The notes under the pieces are model-generated. The model did not search any database and was not told where the DNA came from. It worked only from the letters and a program-made list of their open reading frames with translations. Shown piece after piece: positions 7,490-14,621 of a stretch of DNA of 64,000 bases; the stretch's first letter is position 1, and each line of letters opens with the position of its first letter. This DNA is from Nocardioides sp. Root140 (lineage in GTDB: Bacteria; Actinomycetota; Actinomycetes; Propionibacteriales; Nocardioidaceae), in assembly GCF_001426745.1 (NCBI RefSeq), contig NZ_LMFI01000001.1, positions 1,252,022 to 1,316,021 of the forward strand. The letters run 5' to 3'. A program made the translations under genes and the position numbers.

Positions 7490-7804
7490 TCAGCTGCGGG
7501 CGATCTCCGCGGCTGCTGCACGCAAGGCGGCTGCCGCGTGAGGCCGGGGGACCTGGTCCGCGATCTCATCGAGGGTGCGGGCCAGCAGCCACAGCAGCTC
7601 TTCACTGTGGTGCGACGTACGCCGGAGCAGGGGCAGCCGTCCGTGACACCAGCCGCGCACCAGCGGAGCGATCGACCGCGCCGGGTCGGCACCCCGTGCG
7701 TCAGCGGTGACAGCCACCCGCACCATGCGGTGCGCAGTGCAGACGATGCTGATCTCCTGGCGGGCCAGCGAGACCGGTCGGTCGTGCTTGAGGGCGAAGG
7801 TCAT
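7490..7804 (-). CDS. Hypothetical protein, 104 residues
   Basis: I do not recognise this family. The protein (MTFALKHDRPVSLARQEIS...) is mostly charged and helical, with a His/Arg-rich middle (RTSHHSEELLWLLARTLDEI) and an alanine-rich C-terminus; there is no signal peptide or membrane segment. The ATG at 7804 is the first usable start after the HU terminator hairpin; no clear ribosome site precedes it. It lies downstream of HU on the same strand but is separated from it by a strong terminator, so it is probably transcribed alone. Confidence 0.55.
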   Translation of the reverse strand: MTFALKHDRPVSLARQEISIVCTAHRMVRVAVTADARGADPARSIAPLVRGWCHGRLPLLRRTSHHSEELLWLLARTLDEIADQVPRPHAAAALRAAAAEIARS

Positions 7805-7858
7805 GTGCGTGAGGAGTCCGGCGGTGCACTCCAGATACGCAGGGGTCCCGACGCGACG

Positions 7859-7891
7859 AACCCCGCCCCGGTCAGGTGACGGGGCGGGGTT
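7859..7891 (-). terminator. Terminator of the HU gene
   Basis: A perfect 12-bp stem (AACCCCGCCCCG with CGGGGCGGGGTT) closes a 9-base loop, 20 bases downstream of the HU stop codon on the minus strand. The GC-rich stem flanked by AA/TT is typical of actinobacterial intrinsic terminators. Confidence 0.82.
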
Positions 7892-7910
7892 CGTGTCTGA
7901 GCGGTTGGCG

Positions 7911-8237
7911 TCAGCCGCGAGCCTTGCGGATCGCAGCCTGGTCCTTCTTCGACGCGGCCACGTAGGTCTTGAAGCCGGTGCCGGCCTTGAAGGCGGGCAC
8001 GTTGGTCTTCTTGATCTTGATGGTCTCGCCGGTCTGCGGGTTGCGGGCCTCGCGGGCCGCGCGCTCACGCTTCTCGAAGGAGCCGAAGCCCGGGATCTGC
8101 ACGCGGTCGCCCTCGGCAACGGCGTCGCTGATGGTGTTCACGACTGCATTGAGGCCCTGTTCGGCCTCCTTGCGGGTCCAGCCGGTCTGCTCGACGATCG
8201 CGTCCACCAGTTCACGCTTGTTCAATTTCTCCACCAT
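7911..8237 (-). CDS. hup: HU family DNA-binding protein
   Basis: HU is a dimeric, sequence-independent DNA-bending nucleoid protein. The protein of up to 108 residues has the complete HU body: helices KRELVDAIVEQTG...AEQGLNAVVNTISDAVAEGD, the GFGSFEKRERAAR turn and the DNA-binding arm RNPQTGETIKIKKTNVPAFKAG. It lacks the long lysine/alanine-rich tail of mycobacterial HupB, so it is the short form. The start is uncertain: ATG at 8237 gives MVEKLNKREL, whereas TTG at 8225 gives the canonical HU start (M)NKRELVDAI and has GGTGGAG just before it, though only 3 bases away. The upstream region holds unusual CCCCGAAA repeats. Confidence 0.95.
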   Translation of the reverse strand: MVEKLNKRELVDAIVEQTGWTRKEAEQGLNAVVNTISDAVAEGDRVQIPGFGSFEKRERAAREARNPQTGETIKIKKTNVPAFKAGTGFKTYVAASKKDQAAIRKARG

Positions 8238-8259
8238 TTCGGGTCTTGGGGATGTCCGT

Positions 8260-8338
8260 ACACCCCGAAACTAACGACAGGGCCCCAAGAAATCGGCGCA
8301 GGACACCCCGAAACCCCCAAGAACTGGGGGTTTCGGGG
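8260..8338. repeat. Repeat-rich divergent leader with a perfect 14-bp hairpin
   Basis: The 209-base space between divergent HU and ktrB contains two direct copies of ACACCCCGAAAC (8260-8271, 8303-8314), two copies of CCCCAAGAA (8283-8291, 8315-8323) and a perfect stem CCCCGAAACCCCCA (8306-8319) with TGGGGGTTTCGGGG (8325-8338) around the loop AGAAC. A further degenerate inverted copy (TTTCGGGTCTTGGGG) runs into the HU start at 8237. Since it precedes both genes, it is not a normal terminator; it is either a regulatory leader or a REP-type element. Confidence 0.7.
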
Positions 8339-8446
8339 CCATCGACCGCGGAAAGCCGGGCCTGACCTGGTCGCCGGAGCCGACCGCGCGGGAGTGCCGT
8401 CACCGGATGTCCATGCCCTAGGGTGTTCCCGATTCCGGGAGGTTCG

Positions 8447-9778
8447 ATGAAGCGCACGCTGATGCACCCGACGCGCATCGTTCCTCTGGCGTTCCTGATG
8501 GCCATCGTGGTCGGCACGCTGCTGCTCTCCCTGCCGGCGGCGACGCCCGGTCCGAACCGCCCTCCCGTGCTGACCGCTGCCTTCACCAGTGTCTCCGCGG
8601 TCTGCGTCACCGGGCTCACCACTGTCGACACCGCGACCTACTGGTCGCCGTTCGGGCAGGTCGTGGTGCTGAGCCTGATCCAGGTCGGCGGCTTCGGCAT
8701 CATGACCCTGGCCACCCTGCTCGGCCTGCTGGTCAGTGGCCGCCTGCGGCTCAGCTCCTCGTTGATCGCGCAGGCGGAGACGCACACGATGAACATCGGG
8801 GAGGTGCGCCACGTCGTACGCCGGGTGGCGATCACGATGCTGTCCTTCGAGGCCGTGTTCGCGCTCATCCTGGCCGGCCGTTTCCGGGCCAACTACGACG
8901 ACACATGGGGCACGGCGCTGTGGCACGGCCTGTTCCACTCGGTCTCCGCGTTCAACAACGCCGGCTTCGCGCTCTACAGCGACAACCTGATCGGCTTCGT
9001 CTCCGATGCGTGGATCGCTTTCCCGATCTGCGTCGCGATCATCGTCGGCGGCCTCGGTTTCCCGGTGCTCTTCGAGCTCCGGCGCAAGTGGCGACGACCG
9101 CGCATGTGGACGGTGCACACCCGACTGACCGTCTACGGATCCGTGTTCCTCCTCGTGGTCGGGACCCTGGCCTTCCTCGCCCTCGAGTGGACCAACCAGG
9201 GCACTCTGGGCGGGCTGTCACCGTGGGGCAAGGTCGTCGGCGGCGTCACCGGCGGTGTCGTGCCCCGCACGGCTGGCTTCAACAGCGTCGACTACGGGGC
9301 CATCACGCCCGAGACGATGGCGGTCAACTACCTGCTGATGTTCATCGGCGGGGGCTCGGCCGGCACGGCGGGTGGCATCAAGGTCACCACGTTCTTCCTC
9401 CTCGCGTTCGCGATCTTCGCCGAGATCCGCGGCGAGCGGGACACCACCGTCGCCCACCGCAGCGTCAGTCACTCCACCATCCGCCAGGCCCTCACCGTCG
9501 TGCTGCTCGCCATCGCGGCGATCGCCACGGGGACCATGGTGATCCTGATGGCGACGGACTACGCGCTCGACGTCGTGCTCTTCGAGTCGATCTCTGCCTT
9601 CGCCACGGTCGGCCTGTCCACCGGCATCACGCCCGACCTTCCGCCCGTCGCTGAGGTGACCCTGATGGTGCTCATGTACGTCGGCCGCGTCGGCACGATC
9701 ACCGTCGCCTCCGCACTGGCCTTCAGACGCGGACACCGCCACTACCAACTGCCCGAGGAGAGACCCGTCGTTGGCTAA
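8447..9778 (+). CDS. ktrB: Potassium uptake channel subunit, TrkH/KtrB family
   Basis: This 443-residue integral membrane protein is the ion-conducting subunit of a Ktr/Trk-type potassium uptake system. It has the four-fold M1-P-M2 architecture with pore loops such as SVSAVCVTGLTTVDT near residue 55, SVSAFNNAGFALYSDN, VPRTAGFNSVDYG and FESISAFATVGLSTGI, each with the glycine of the selectivity filter. Its length fits KtrB better than the longer TrkH. The ATG at 8447 follows GGGAGG by 4 bases. The stop overlaps the start region of the RCK subunit gene, so the two are translated together. Confidence 0.92.
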   Translation: MKRTLMHPTRIVPLAFLMAIVVGTLLLSLPAATPGPNRPPVLTAAFTSVSAVCVTGLTTVDTATYWSPFGQVVVLSLIQVGGFGIMTLATLLGLLVSGRLRLSSSLIAQAETHTMNIGEVRHVVRRVAITMLSFEAVFALILAGRFRANYDDTWGTALWHGLFHSVSAFNNAGFALYSDNLIGFVSDAWIAFPICVAIIVGGLGFPVLFELRRKWRRPRMWTVHTRLTVYGSVFLLVVGTLAFLALEWTNQGTLGGLSPWGKVVGGVTGGVVPRTAGFNSVDYGAITPETMAVNYLLMFIGGGSAGTAGGIKVTTFFLLAFAIFAEIRGERDTTVAHRSVSHSTIRQALTVVLLAIAAIATGTMVILMATDYALDVVLFESISAFATVGLSTGITPDLPPVAEVTLMVLMYVGRVGTITVASALAFRRGHRHYQLPEERPVVG

Positions 9779-10442
9779 GTTCAAGAAGGAAGAGCCCATG
9801 TCGATCATCGTGATCGGCCTGGGACGTTTCGGCACCGCTGTCGCGACCTCGTTGGTCCGGTTGGGTCGCGAGGTGCTCGCCGTCGACGAACGTGACGACC
9901 TCGTGCAGCGGTGGTCCGACGAGCTCACCCACGTCGTCCAGGCCGACAGCACCGACGAACAGGCCCTGCGCCAGCTCGGGGTCGGTGAGTTCGACCGCGC
10001 GGTGGTCGCCATCGGCACCGACATCGAGGCCAGTGTGCTCACCGTGCTGGCTCTCGCCGAGGCCGGCGTCCCGGACATCTGGGCCAAGGCGATCACCCGC
10101 AAGCACGGCAAGATCCTGCAGCGCGTCGGGGCACACCACGTGGTCTATCCCGAGTTCTCGATGGGGGAGCGGGTGGCCCACATGCTCACCGGCGGAATGA
10201 TGGACTACATCGAGTTCGACGACGACTTCTCCATCGCCCGCGCCCCTGCCCCGCCGGAGACGTGGGACAAGACCCTGGCCGAGTCGTCCCCGCGGACCCG
10301 TCACGGCGTGACCATCGTCGGTGTGAAGCGCCTGGGCGAGGACTTCACGTATGCCCGCCCGGAGACGAGGGTGGCCCGACACGACCAGTTGATCGTGTCG
10401 GGTCCCACCGCCAAGGTGGAGAAGTTCTGCACGCTGCGCTGA
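9771..10442 (+). CDS. ktrA: Potassium uptake regulatory subunit, RCK/TrkA-N domain
   Basis: The cytoplasmic gating subunit that partners KtrB. Residues about 11-130 form the RCK N domain with the nucleotide-binding glycine motif IVIGLGRFGTAVA, acidic DERDD at the second strand end and ADSTDEQALRQLGV; residues about 150-223 form a TrkA-C domain (VTIVGVKRLGEDFTYARPETRV...LIVSGP) that usually binds c-di-AMP in this family. Two starts are possible: TTG at 9771 (MAKFKKEEPMS, 8-base overlap with ktrB, as in other KtrA proteins with a basic lead) or ATG at 9798, which has AAGGA at a good distance. I kept the longer. Confidence 0.92.
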   Translation: MAKFKKEEPMSIIVIGLGRFGTAVATSLVRLGREVLAVDERDDLVQRWSDELTHVVQADSTDEQALRQLGVGEFDRAVVAIGTDIEASVLTVLALAEAGVPDIWAKAITRKHGKILQRVGAHHVVYPEFSMGERVAHMLTGGMMDYIEFDDDFSIARAPAPPETWDKTLAESSPRTRHGVTIVGVKRLGEDFTYARPETRVARHDQLIVSGPTAKVEKFCTLR

Positions 10443-10452
10443 GGGCGTCGGC

Positions 10453-10767
10453 TCAGTGCACGTACTTGAGGCCGACCACGCAGCCGATGAGGCCGGCGAC
10501 CAGCAGCACCTTGGCCAGCGACACCGGTTCGGCGCCGGTGGCCATCGCCCACGCCACGGTCAGCGTGGCGCCGATGCCTACCCACACGGCGTACGACGTG
10601 CCGACCGGCAGCTCACGCATCGCCCAGGCCAGGCCCCCCATGCTGAGCACGAGCGCCACCACGAACGTGGCCGTGGGCACGGGACGGGTGAAGCCCTCGG
10701 ACTTGTCGAGCGCGGTCGCCCAGACCGCTTCGAGGACACCGGAGACAATGAGCACGAGCCAGGACAT
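10453..10767 (-). CDS. gdx: Guanidinium exporter Gdx (SMR family, formerly SugE)
   Basis: A 104-residue small multidrug resistance protein with four membrane segments. The pattern matches the Gdx branch: MSWLVLIVSGVLEAVWATAL with the central proton/substrate glutamate at position 13, LAWAMRELPVGTSYAVWVGIGA, and a C-terminal GLKYVH. Gdx proteins export guanidinium in exchange for protons as antiparallel dimers. GAGGAG lies 6 bases before the ATG. The gene is directly preceded by a guanidine-III riboswitch, which supports the guanidinium assignment over a general drug exporter. A longer in-frame reading back to 10875 runs through the riboswitch and is not used. Confidence 0.94.
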   Translation of the reverse strand: MSWLVLIVSGVLEAVWATALDKSEGFTRPVPTATFVVALVLSMGGLAWAMRELPVGTSYAVWVGIGATLTVAWAMATGAEPVSLAKVLLVAGLIGCVVGLKYVH

Positions 10768-10780
10768 GACGTTCTCCTCA

Positions 10781-10823
10781 GGCGCCGTCTTGTCGCACAC
10801 CGGGTACGGCACACCTCGTCCGG
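10781..10823 (-). promoter_or_regulatory. Guanidine-III (ykkC-III) riboswitch upstream of gdx
   Basis: On the minus strand this 43-base stretch reads CCGGACGAGG, then TGTGCCGTACCCGG, then TGTGCGACAAGACGGCGCC, which I recognise as nearly identical to the guanidine-III aptamer of Thermobifida fusca. The pieces of the H-type pseudoknot are present: CCGG pairing with the later CCGG, and GUGCCGU pairing with ACGGCGC (one G-U wobble). ACGAG and ACAAG are kept. The 3' end of the aptamer is 2 bases from the gdx ribosome site GAGGAG, so ligand binding probably controls translation. Recognition is from memory; no covariance search was run. Confidence 0.86.
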
Positions 10824-10913
10824 GAGCCACGTCGGGCTCTTCGCTGATCGTCTCAAAGGTGCTGCGCGGGGGCAACTCGAGCGGTGCACGAAGGGCGATG
10901 CGAGACTGGGCAC

Positions 10914-11453
10914 GTGCCCGCCACCGTCGCCGCCGTCCACCTCAGTGACACGCACGCCTTCAGCAAGGACCCGACCGACCGGATCAGGCTGATCGAAGGC
11001 CAGGGCGTGGAGGGTGACGCGCACTGCGGTGTCACCGTGCAGCACCGGTCCCGGGTGGCGGTCGACCCTTCGCAACCCAACCTGCGGCAGGTTCACCTGA
11101 TCCATGCGGAACTGCTCGACGAGCTGTCGGCGTCCGGCTTCGACATCGCACCGGGGCAGCTGGGCGAGAACGTCACCACCACCGGACTCGACCTGCTGTC
11201 GTTGCCCGTCGGCACCCGGCTCGAGGTGGGCGGCGCGGTGGTCATCGTCACCGGGCTGCGCAACCCGTGCCAGCAGATCAACACCTTCCGCGACGGTCTG
11301 CTCAAGCAGGTCGTGCGCACCGGCGAGGACGGCGCGGTCGAACGGCGCGCCGGTGTCATGGGCGTGGTCGCGCGCGGGGGAGACGTCGGCCCGGGTGACC
11401 CGATCGAGGTCACGCTGCCTCCGCAACCGCACCTTCCGTTGACCCGGGTCTGA
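10914..11453 (+). CDS. MOSC domain protein
   Basis: A 179-residue single MOSC (molybdenum cofactor sulfurase C-terminal) domain protein. Such stand-alone domains are thought to deliver or handle sulfur or molybdenum cofactor. The motif GQGVEGDAHCG near residue 25, GQLGENVTTTGLDLLSLPVGTRLEVG in the middle and VTGLRNPCQQINTF with the conserved cysteine are all visible. The GTG at 10914 is used; an in-frame GTG at 10884 would add ten residues. It is divergent from gdx, with the riboswitch leader between them. Confidence 0.88.
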   Translation: MPATVAAVHLSDTHAFSKDPTDRIRLIEGQGVEGDAHCGVTVQHRSRVAVDPSQPNLRQVHLIHAELLDELSASGFDIAPGQLGENVTTTGLDLLSLPVGTRLEVGGAVVIVTGLRNPCQQINTFRDGLLKQVVRTGEDGAVERRAGVMGVVARGGDVGPGDPIEVTLPPQPHLPLTRV

Positions 11454-11511
11454 TCACCGGTTAGTCCGTGCGGAGCGGCTGCCGCCGGCTCGTCGTACGG
11501 GCGCGGTTGCC

Positions 11512-11670
11512 TCAGGCGGCGGAGTAGGCGCCGACCGTGCCGGGCAGCGGCTGCGGAACACACGCACAGCTGTCTGAGCACGACAGGTAGGTGTGGACTG
11601 CGTGGCCGCAGCCGGGGCACGGCAGGTCGTGCGAGAGGTGTGCCGAGTGGTTGTCCACGGTGTCCCACAT
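11512..11670 (-). CDS. Small cysteine-rich putative zinc-binding protein
   Basis: A 52-residue protein, MWDTVDNHSAHLSHDLPCPGCGHAVHTYLSCSDSCAC..., with CPGCGH and CSDSCAC motifs and several histidines that could form one metal site. AAGGAG lies 7 bases before the ATG at 11670, which decides this start over an upstream in-frame alternative at 11754. I do not recognise the family. It is transcribed divergently from the SRPBCC gene. Confidence 0.62.
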   Translation of the reverse strand: MWDTVDNHSAHLSHDLPCPGCGHAVHTYLSCSDSCACVPQPLPGTVGAYSAA

Positions 11671-11837
11671 GATGGTGCTCCTTCCTGCGGTGTCGTAGGT
11701 CAAGGTGTGTCCGGTTTGCCTGCTGATACCCACTTTGACCCCGACCACCGACAAGATTCATCGAATTCCCACTGAATGGGCCGTTCGAAGGGGGAGAACT
11801 ACCCGATCGGGTGACCCCCACATGGCAGGGTTCGACC

Positions 11838-12296
11838 ATGCGAGGAGCAGTCACGGTGCACATGAAGGCAGCACCCGAGAAGGTCTGGGGTCTGGTCAGC
11901 GACGTCACGAGGATCGGCGAGTTCAGCCCGGAGACGTTCGAGGCCGAGTGGACCGACGGTGCCACCGGCCCCGAGGTCGGCGCCCAATTCCGTGGCCACG
12001 TGAAGCGCAACGGCGTCGGGCCGGTCTACTGGACGAACTGCAAGGTCATCACCTGCGAGCCGGGGAGTGACTTCGGCTTCGCGGTGTACGCCGCCGGGCA
12101 GCGGGCCAACACCTGGCGCTACCAGTTGCGGGAACGCGACGGCGGCACCGACGTCACCGAGTCCTACGAGCTCGGGACCCATCCCGCGTTGCGCCTCTAC
12201 GGACTCGTACTCGGCCCGTTGCGCGGGCGCACCAACCTGCGGGGCATGCGGCAGACGCTCGAGCGCATCAAGGCGGTCGTCGAGGTCGGGAGCTGA
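11838..12296 (+). CDS. SRPBCC family (START/polyketide-cyclase-like) protein
   Basis: A 152-residue protein with the helix-grip fold of the SRPBCC superfamily: an N-terminal strand and helix MRGAVTVHMKAAPEKVWGLVSDVTRIGEFSPET, then YWTNCKVITCEPGSDFGFAV, TWRYQLRERDGGTDVTESYEL, and a long C-terminal helix GRTNLRGMRQTLERIKAVVE. These bind hydrophobic ligands in a deep cavity; the ligand is unknown. The ATG at 11838 begins exactly at the first strand, so the upstream GTG at 11811 is not needed. Confidence 0.85.
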   Translation: MRGAVTVHMKAAPEKVWGLVSDVTRIGEFSPETFEAEWTDGATGPEVGAQFRGHVKRNGVGPVYWTNCKVITCEPGSDFGFAVYAAGQRANTWRYQLRERDGGTDVTESYELGTHPALRLYGLVLGPLRGRTNLRGMRQTLERIKAVVEVGS

Positions 12297-12353
12297 CGCG
12301 GTCCGTCGAGCGGGGAGGGCGCGAGCCTCGGCCACCGGGAATTGCAGGGCGAA

Positions 12354-12443
12354 CGGACCATTCAACATGCAGTTCGCTGTTCCGGATGCTGTTTGACGCT
12401 CACGGCTCGCCGGTTCGGCATGAACTGCATGTTCGATGGTCCG
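12354..12443. repeat. Long inverted repeat between convergent genes
   Basis: A 22-base arm (12354-12375, CGGACCATTCAACATGCAGT followed by TC) is repeated in reverse at 12422-12443 with 20 of 22 bases matching; the loop is 46 bases. It lies in the 208-base space between the ends of the SRPBCC (+) and PPOX (-) genes, which holds no gene I can support. It may be a bidirectional terminator, or the ends of a tiny mobile element. Confidence 0.65.
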
Positions 12444-12504
12444 CCTGTGCTCGATCGTCAGCCGCAGGTTCAGGCGCCGAGTGCGGCCACGCCCTGCTCG
12501 CGGC

Positions 12505-13059
12505 TCAGGATCGAGCGTGCTCGGGAAGGCCGGTCGGGAAGCCGTCGATGCTGAGCAGGTTCTTCTGCTGCTGGTAGACGTCGATGCCGTCGTCGCCCTT
12601 CTTGCGGGCCCAGTTGTCCATCAGGTCGCGTTGTCCCTGGAGCTCCATCAGCGGCACGCCGTAGCCGCACGAGGTCTGCACCAGGTCGATGTCGAGGACG
12701 AAGATGTTGCGGGCGCCGAGCATCGGCGGGAAGAGCGACTGGAGGTCGTCCCAGTCCGCGTCGTCGGGGTGCACGGCCCTGGCGTCGCCGTACAACCGCA
12801 GGATCAGCGGCTCGCGCACGAACGAGCAGAACATGATCGTCATCCGCGGGGTGTCGAGCAGGTGGGCCGCGGTCTCGTTCCCGCTGCCGGTGCCGTTGAG
12901 CCACACGACGCGCGTGGGGGAGAGGACCCGCAAGGAGTCGACGCCCTTCGGCGAGACGTTGACCCGGCCGTCGCGGGCGGCGGTGGCCACGAAGTACATG
13001 GACTGCTCGGCGATGAAGTCGCTCAGTCGGTCGGTCAGCTCCGGGAACTGCTTGGCCAT
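12505..13059 (-). CDS. Pyridoxamine 5'-phosphate oxidase family protein
   Basis: A 184-residue flavin-binding split-barrel protein. The N-terminal half shows the typical helix and strands FIAEQSMYFVATAARDGRVNVSPKG and VVWLNGTGSGNETAAHLLDTPRMTIMFCSF. Members bind FMN, F420 or haem and act as small oxidoreductases; the substrate is not evident. GGAGG lies 4 bases before the ATG. The C-terminal 60 residues (CGYGVPLMELQGQRDLMDNWARKKG) are conserved in a branch of actinobacterial proteins of this type. It is convergent with the SRPBCC gene and divergent from the GNAT gene. Confidence 0.85.
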   Translation of the reverse strand: MAKQFPELTDRLSDFIAEQSMYFVATAARDGRVNVSPKGVDSLRVLSPTRVVWLNGTGSGNETAAHLLDTPRMTIMFCSFVREPLILRLYGDARAVHPDDADWDDLQSLFPPMLGARNIFVLDIDLVQTSCGYGVPLMELQGQRDLMDNWARKKGDDGIDVYQQQKNLLSIDGFPTGLPEHARS

Positions 13060-13157
13060 TGATCCTCCAGGTCGGCTCGTCCCGCCATCTTCACGCCGAC
13101 CCTGCGGCTCCGCAAATCCTTTCGGCTGCGCGGGCTCACCATGGCAGGATCCCGTGG

Positions 13158-13625
13158 ATGGACTCGATCAGAACGGCCGTTCCTGCGGACGCACCCGCAC
13201 TGGCGGAGCTGCACCTCGAGGTCTGGGACGACGGGTACGCCGGCCTGGTCCCGCAGTCGGTCCTCGACGCGCGGCGAGCCGAGCCGTCGTCGAAGCGGAT
13301 CGCGCGTTGGGAGACCAGGCTCGAGAACTCGCCGACGTGGGTGGCCGAGGACGAGCAGGGGCTCGTCGGGTTCGCCAGCTGTGGACCGGGTCGCGACGAC
13401 AGCGACCTCCTGGAGCTGATGGCGCTCTACGTGCGGGCCCGCGTCTACGGGACCGGTGTGGGGCATCGGCTGCTCTCGGCATCCGTCGGCGAACGGCCGG
13501 CGTACCTCTGGGTGCTCGACGGCAACACCCGGGCGATCACGTTCTATGAACGGCAGGGCTTCCGGTTCGACGGGCAGGTCCAGGACTGCGACGAGGGACC
13601 CGAACGGCGCATGGTGCGCCGCTGA
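13158..13625 (+). CDS. GNAT family N-acetyltransferase
   Basis: A 155-residue acetyltransferase domain. The start MDSIRTAVPADAPALAELHLEVWDDGYAGLVP is typical, and the acetyl-CoA-binding motif A is LMALYVRARVYGTGVGHRLLSAS, followed by LWVLDGNTRAITFYERQGFRFDGQ of motif B. The target (protein, antibiotic or small amine) cannot be read from sequence. The ATG at 13158 is the natural start of the fold; longer in-frame readings upstream are not supported. Confidence 0.86.
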   Translation: MDSIRTAVPADAPALAELHLEVWDDGYAGLVPQSVLDARRAEPSSKRIARWETRLENSPTWVAEDEQGLVGFASCGPGRDDSDLLELMALYVRARVYGTGVGHRLLSASVGERPAYLWVLDGNTRAITFYERQGFRFDGQVQDCDEGPERRMVRR

Positions 13626-13645
13626 TCCCACCCGCACGGATCAGC
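13621..13645. terminator. Hairpin between convergent GNAT and HIT genes
   Basis: GCTGATCC (13621-13628) pairs with GGATCAGC (13638-13645) around a 9-base spacer. The left arm overlaps the GNAT stop codon and the right arm lies 15 bases from the HIT stop on the other strand, so it could end both transcripts. The 8-bp stem is modest. Confidence 0.5.
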
Positions 13646-13659
13646 GCCCCAACCAGCGC

Positions 13660-14118
13660 TCACGGCAGGGCAGCGCGTACGGCGAGCGCGATCTCGTCGC
13701 GACGGGAGTGCGGCAGCCACTGGGTCTGGTCCGGGCTCAGGTAGCTGAACACCTTCGGCCCCATCGCCGTGGCGGGCTGGTCGGGCATGCGCGGCACGAG
13801 GTGCAGGTGCAGGTGTGAGAAGCCCTCGGCCTCGGAGAACTGCATCAGGTAGGTCTTCACGCACCCGGTGACCTGCTCGAGCGCGATGCCCAGCCGGCGT
13901 ACCAGTCCGCCCAGCTCGTCGGCAGCCTCGGCCGACAGCTCCGTGAACGAGGTGAGGTGCCGGGTCGGCAGCAGCACCAGCCACCCGGGCATGGTCGAGT
14001 TGAACGCATGGACCACCCGCCAGTGCTGCGTGTGCAGCAGGTCCTCCCGCGGCGGCCGGGACACCGCGCCCTGCAGCTCGCAGGGGAAGCATCCGGGCTG
14101 CAGGGCGTCGTGGGTCAT
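13660..14118 (-). CDS. HIT family protein
   Basis: A 152-residue histidine-triad nucleotide hydrolase/transferase. The active-site triad HLHLHLVPRM is present at about 101-110, preceded by NSTMPGWLVLLPTRHLTSFTEL of the HIT core. The N-terminal CFPCEL with two cysteines, together with the histidines, is typical of the zinc-binding Hint-like branch. The likely activity is hydrolysis of nucleoside phosphoramidates or dinucleoside polyphosphates. It is followed by a convergent GNAT gene. Confidence 0.92.
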   Translation of the reverse strand: MTHDALQPGCFPCELQGAVSRPPREDLLHTQHWRVVHAFNSTMPGWLVLLPTRHLTSFTELSAEAADELGGLVRRLGIALEQVTGCVKTYLMQFSEAEGFSHLHLHLVPRMPDQPATAMGPKVFSYLSPDQTQWLPHSRRDEIALAVRAALP

Positions 14119-14185
14119 CGGAGCAGGCTAGCCGCGTCGCGGAAGAGGACGGGGAACGTCCGCAACCGTCCGTAGCGTGTCGGGC

Positions 14186-14542
14186 ATGCCCATCGCACAG
14201 TTCCCGTCCTTCGTCCTCGACTGCCCCGACGCCGCCGTCCTGGCCTCGTTCTACGCCGCGATCCTCGAGTGGGAGGTGAAGGAGCAGGACGGCTGGTTCG
14301 ACATCCGCGCCGACAACGGCAACTGCATCTCGTTCCAGCAGGTCGACGACTACCGGGCGCCGACGTGGCCGACCCAGGAGGTCCCGCAACAGATGCACCT
14401 GGACGTCGTCGTCGCCGACCTCGACGTGGCCGAGGATGCCGTGGTCGAGCTCGGCGCCACCCGTCACGAGCACCAACCCGGCACCACGTTCCGGGTCATG
14501 CTCGATCCGGCCGGGCACCCGTTCTGTCTCTGCCTGAGTTGA
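14186..14542 (+). CDS. VOC (glyoxalase/bleomycin-resistance-like) family protein
   Basis: A 118-residue single-chain VOC fold with two beta-alpha-beta-beta-beta modules: FVLDCPDAAVLASFYAAILEWEV...GNCISFQQV and MHLDVVVADLDVAEDAVVELGA...FRVMLDPAGHPFCLC. It most resembles the actinobacterial VOC proteins whose function is unknown. The ATG at 14186 begins the first strand; a GTG at 14177 would add three residues. Confidence 0.85.
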   Translation: MPIAQFPSFVLDCPDAAVLASFYAAILEWEVKEQDGWFDIRADNGNCISFQQVDDYRAPTWPTQEVPQQMHLDVVVADLDVAEDAVVELGATRHEHQPGTTFRVMLDPAGHPFCLCLS

Positions 14543-14621
14543 GCAGCGGTGAAACCTACGGTTCGGTAACCTTGGTCTGATCCACCGGATCTCCCCGCGG
14601 TGGCAGGCAAAGGAGAGCGGC

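Noticed and set aside
10453..10875. 140-residue version of Gdx starting at 10875
   Set aside because: The added N-terminus is a translation of the riboswitch; the canonical MSWLVL start has a good ribosome site.
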